Positions 5,426-8,038 of a DNA stretch of 8,038 bases are shown piece by piece. The position numbers were made by a program, and so were the translations under genes. The DNA is taken from the NCBI GenBank assembly GCA_903820655.1, contig CAIJIA010000099.1, positions 1-8,038 of the forward strand. The letters run 5' to 3'. Origin of the DNA: an uncultured Chloroflexota bacterium (GTDB lineage Bacteria > Chloroflexota > Limnocylindria > Limnocylindrales > Limnocylindraceae). The notes below the pieces were generated by a model. That model was not told the DNA's origin. It saw nothing but the letters and a program-made list of their open reading frames with translations, and did no database searches. Position 1 is the stretch's first letter. The number at the start of each line of letters is the position of its first letter.

Positions 5426-6382
5426 ATGGGAAGTGTCGAGAACATCATCATCGCGAAGCGCACCGGCGTCTGCTATGGCGTGCGTGAGGCCATTGATAAG
5501 GCCAAGATCGCGCGCGCCGCTGGGAAAGAGACCCATACCTTGGGGCATGTCGTTCACAACGAGGGGCTAATCGCCGACCTCCGTGCCCGTGGAATTGAGA
5601 ACGTTGACCACCTCGATGAGGTCGCTTCGGGCACCGCCGTCGTCATTCGCGCCCATGGCGTGACCCCCGAGGTGCTCGGGCGTGCAGCAGAGCGCGGCCT
5701 CGAGGTGATTGACGGCACCTGCACCTGGGTCACGCAAGAGCATCGCGAACTTGCTCGACTCGTGGAAGAGGGGTACGAGATCGTTCTCCTCGGCACACCA
5801 AATCACCCGGAGGTCGTCGGCCTGCTGGGGTTCGCCCCAAACGCCATCCTTGTTGACGAAGAAGAGGATTGGGCAACGATTCCGCGTCGCAAGCGTATGG
5901 CCCTGATCACACAATCGACCCAGCCCCCATGGAAGTTTGAACGCTTGGCGGCCTTCCTTGTGTCGCGTTGCCACGAGCTGAAGGTGGTCAATACGGTGTG
6001 CCCCGTCACCATTCGACGCCAAGAGGACACGATTGCAATCGCCCGTGAGGTGCAGCTAATGATCGTCGTTGGCGGCACGCGGAGCGCGAACACGAAGGAA
6101 CTCACACGCCTGTGCGAGATTAGCGGCACACGAGCGGTGCAGATCGAATCAGCGCAGGGGCTGACCGACCCGTCACTCTTCGCAAACGTGCATACCGTCG
6201 GCATCACTGGCGGAACGAGTACCCCCATCGAAGATCTTGAACGTGTCGCGCTCCAAATCGCCGAACTTGGAGGGACCGACCGTGTCCGCGCAGATGCTGC
6301 CGCTATTGCACGAGCCGCCTTAGAGGCCGCCGCCACGCCGCAATATCGCACCACCTCAATCACCGGCGGCGCACCAGCATGA
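5426..6382 (+). CDS. ispH: 4-hydroxy-3-methylbut-2-enyl diphosphate reductase
   Basis: IspH is the last enzyme of the MEP (non-mevalonate) isoprenoid pathway. It reduces HMBPP to IPP and DMAPP with a [4Fe-4S] cluster. From ATG 5426 the protein has 318 residues, as expected. The three cluster cysteines are C16 ('KRTGVCYGVREAI'), C99 ('DGTCTWV') and C192 ('NTVCPVTIRRQ'). Substrate-binding residues are present: H44 ('VVHNEGL'), H77 ('RAHGV'), H127 and E129 ('NHPEVVG'), the 'TQST' turn (162-165), and S220/N222 in 'RSANTKEL'. 'GITGGTSTP' (259-267) matches the conserved GxTAGASTP stretch with small changes. Thr replaces the common Pro after C99. A GTG at 5408 is an alternative in-frame start, but it adds six residues with no family match. 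The gene overlaps der by ATGA. It shows that the host makes isoprenoids by the MEP route. Confidence 0.95.
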   Translation: MGSVENIIIAKRTGVCYGVREAIDKAKIARAAGKETHTLGHVVHNEGLIADLRARGIENVDHLDEVASGTAVVIRAHGVTPEVLGRAAERGLEVIDGTCTWVTQEHRELARLVEEGYEIVLLGTPNHPEVVGLLGFAPNAILVDEEEDWATIPRRKRMALITQSTQPPWKFERLAAFLVSRCHELKVVNTVCPVTIRRQEDTIAIAREVQLMIVVGGTRSANTKELTRLCEISGTRAVQIESAQGLTDPSLFANVHTVGITGGTSTPIEDLERVALQIAELGGTDRVRADAAAIARAALEAAATPQYRTTSITGGAPA

Positions 6383-7836
6383 GCGACGAAGAGCTCGAGG
6401 TAGAGGTCGAAGTCGAGGCGTTACCGCGTCGCCTGCCGCTCGTTGCGCTGGTCGGTCGTCCAAACGTAGGGAAGAGCACCCTCTTCAATCGCTTCGTCGG
6501 TGAGCGGCGCGCTGTTGTTGAAGATCGCGCCGGTACGACCCGCGATCGGCTCATCGGTATTGTCGAATGGAATGGGATGCGCTTTCGTGTGGTGGATACA
6601 GGAGGCATGCAGCCCGCCGTCGGTGATCCGATCGAGATTGGGGTGCAAGACCAGGCGCGCATCGCGGTAGACGCTGCCGACCTGATCCTGCTCCTTGTAG
6701 ATGCGGCAACTGGCCCGAATCCTGGAGACGCCGAGGTGGCGCAGCTGCTGCGCCGCAGCGGCAAGCCGATCATCCTTGTGGCGAATAAAGCCGACAACAT
6801 TGAACGCGATCGCGCCGCCCAGGAGTTCTCGATCCTCGGGTTTGATCGCCTGCATACGGTGAGCGCACAGCACGGGATCGGATCGGGCGACCTGCTTGAC
6901 GTCATTGTTGAGCGACTCGAAGCGCTCCCAGAGGATGCGGGTAGCGCCTACATCGAGGGCGAGGTAACCGTCGCGATCGTTGGGCGGCCGAATGTCGGCA
7001 AGTCGAGTCTCCTCAACAAGCTGATCGGAAGCGAGCGCACCGTGGTGAGCGCAGTAGCCGGCACAACGCGCGATGCTATCGATGAGACGCTGCTACACGC
7101 AGGGCGTCAGATCACCCTGGTCGACACCGCGGGCATTCGAAAGCGGGGCAAGGTGGCCTCGGGCCCTTCGGCAGACAAGTGGGCAACCGTGCGCTCTGTC
7201 CGCGCGCTGGATCGCGCCGACGTCGCACTGCTCCTCATCGATGCATCGACCGGCCTGCAGGCGCAGGATCTACATATCGCTGGCTCCGTGATTGACGCAG
7301 GGAAAGGCCTTGTGCTGGTCTTGAATAAGTGGGATCTCATCGAGAAGGACGGCTTCACCTTCGACGAGATCGAAGGGAAACTCCGCCGCCAGGCCCCATT
7401 CCTTGATTTTGCGCCGCTCGTCTCGATCTCCGCAGTGACTGGGCTGCGCGCGACGAAGGTGCTCGACGCTGCGGTCGCCGCCGCCGACGCGCGGAATCTG
7501 CGCATTCCGACCGGCGTGCTGAACCGACTGATCGCCGAAGCGGTGGCCCGCCAGGAGCCGGCCCACAGCGGCAGCAAGCGACCGAAGATCCTCTACGCCG
7601 CCCAGGCCTCAACGCCACCCCCAACCTTCGTGGTCTTCGCACGAAATGCCGCTCAGGTGCACTTCACCTGGCAGCGCTTCCTTGAGAATCAGATCCGCGA
7701 GAAGTACCCCCTGATGGGCACGCCGATCCGTATCGTCGTACGAGAGCGGGAAGCCGAAGCGGGGCGAGAGCGCGGACGCTCCTCGAAGCCAACGAAACGG
7801 GCACCGGCAAAGGCAAAGCCAGCCGCACACGCATGA
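6379..7836 (+). CDS. der: Ribosome-associated GTPase Der (EngA)
   Basis: Der is an essential GTPase with two G domains in tandem that helps mature the 50S subunit. The protein has 485 residues (usual about 440-490). G domain 1 (about 20-185): G1 'GRPNVGKST' (26-34), switch I 'AGTTRDR', G3 'DTGG' (73-76), G4 'NKAD' (136-139), G5 'SAQ' (162-164). G domain 2 (about 196-370): G1 'GRPNVGKSS' (202-210), 'AGTTRDAID', G3 'DTAG' (249-252), G4 'NKWD' (316-319), G5 'SAVTG'. The C-terminal KH-like domain (about 373-455) ends with 'FLENQIREKYPLMGTPIRI'. Two oddities: an acidic start of alternating Glu and Val (4-13), and a Lys/Arg/Ala-rich tail (456-485), likely rRNA-contacting or disordered. Switch II of domain 2 reads 'KVASGPSADKWATVRS' where KV-EEG-(V/I)EKYSVLR is usual. 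It overlaps ispH and gpsA by ATGA. Confidence 0.96.
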   Translation: MSDEELEVEVEVEALPRRLPLVALVGRPNVGKSTLFNRFVGERRAVVEDRAGTTRDRLIGIVEWNGMRFRVVDTGGMQPAVGDPIEIGVQDQARIAVDAADLILLLVDAATGPNPGDAEVAQLLRRSGKPIILVANKADNIERDRAAQEFSILGFDRLHTVSAQHGIGSGDLLDVIVERLEALPEDAGSAYIEGEVTVAIVGRPNVGKSSLLNKLIGSERTVVSAVAGTTRDAIDETLLHAGRQITLVDTAGIRKRGKVASGPSADKWATVRSVRALDRADVALLLIDASTGLQAQDLHIAGSVIDAGKGLVLVLNKWDLIEKDGFTFDEIEGKLRRQAPFLDFAPLVSISAVTGLRATKVLDAAVAAADARNLRIPTGVLNRLIAEAVARQEPAHSGSKRPKILYAAQASTPPPTFVVFARNAAQVHFTWQRFLENQIREKYPLMGTPIRIVVREREAEAGRERGRSSKPTKRAPAKAKPAAHA

Positions 7837-8038
7837 GCACCATCCGCATTCTCGGTGCCGGTGCATGGGGGACCGCCCTTGCGCTCCTCTGGAGCCAAGA
7901 GCAGGGTGAAGGTCGCCCCGCCCCCATCATTGAGTTGCTCGCACGCACCCCTGACGAGGCGGCGCTCCTGCGGAGCGCACGCGTCAATGCACGACGCCTC
8001 CCTGGCGTTGCGCTGCCGGCCTCAATCAACATCCTCAG
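7833..8038 (+). CDS. gpsA: Glycerol-3-phosphate dehydrogenase [NAD(P)+], N-terminal part (3' truncated by window)
   Basis: Translation from ATG 7833 runs open for 68 codons to the window edge. It begins 'MSTIRILGAGAWGTALALLW', the GxGxWGTALA dinucleotide-binding fold typical of GpsA. After a variable stretch with an arginine at the usual cofactor-phosphate position ('LLARTPDEAALL') comes 'NARRLPGVALPASINI', which matches the family's N-x-x-YLPG-x-LP segment, with Arg where Tyr is common. GpsA reduces dihydroxyacetone phosphate to sn-glycerol 3-phosphate, the backbone that acyltransferases including PlsC then use. The insert 'SQEQGEGRPAPII' between the first helix and second strand is a little long. 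The start overlaps the der stop (ATGA) without an obvious Shine-Dalgarno. The der-gpsA adjacency is conserved in Bacillus and many other genomes. The catalytic lysine lies outside the window. Confidence 0.92.
   Translation, partial: MSTIRILGAGAWGTALALLWSQEQGEGRPAPIIELLARTPDEAALLRSARVNARRLPGVALPASINIL

Overview
The window is a tightly packed block of housekeeping genes, all on the + strand. It is G+C-rich (about 60-63% by eye) and almost gap-free: only about 53 of 8038 bases lie outside the chosen coding regions. Most junctions are ATGA or TAATG overlaps. The order recN - xerD - (one gene) - scpA - scpB - rluB - cmk - ... - der resembles the recN...xerD...scpA-scpB-rluB-cmk-der order of Actinobacteria. 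The cmk-plsC-ispH-der-gpsA part resembles a cluster in Clostridia and other Gram-positives. Protein details, such as the GTTRDR switch in Der and a degenerate HD-type gene beside scpA, make me lean towards Chloroflexota (perhaps a small-genome aquatic lineage such as Limnocylindria) or a related terrabacterial group. This assignment is inference, not proof.

Layout: (1) 1-1115, the 3' end of recN overlapping a XerD-type tyrosine recombinase. (2) 1144-5400, six overlapping genes: a small protein resembling a worn-down HD phosphohydrolase, scpA, scpB, an RluB-family pseudouridine synthase, cytidylate kinase and a PlsC-type acyltransferase. (3) 5426 to the right edge, ispH, der and the 5' end of gpsA. 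The only two gaps, 28 and 25 nt, separate these three blocks. Each gap has a -10-like hexamer exactly 6 nt before the next start codon and no well-placed Shine-Dalgarno, as expected for leaderless transcripts. I therefore infer three transcription units.

Together the genes cover DNA repair and chromosome handling (RecN, XerD, ScpAB), ribosome maturation (RluB, Der), CTP/dCTP supply (Cmk), phospholipid synthesis (PlsC, GpsA) and isoprenoid synthesis (IspH). The region is largely ordinary core genome. I see no mobile element, CRISPR array, RNA gene or novel defence system. The points worth a second look are the degenerate HD-like gene, the paired leaderless-promoter signature, a 56-nt out-of-frame overlap between scpB and rluB, and two short-word biases (scarce CTAG, abundant CGATCG).
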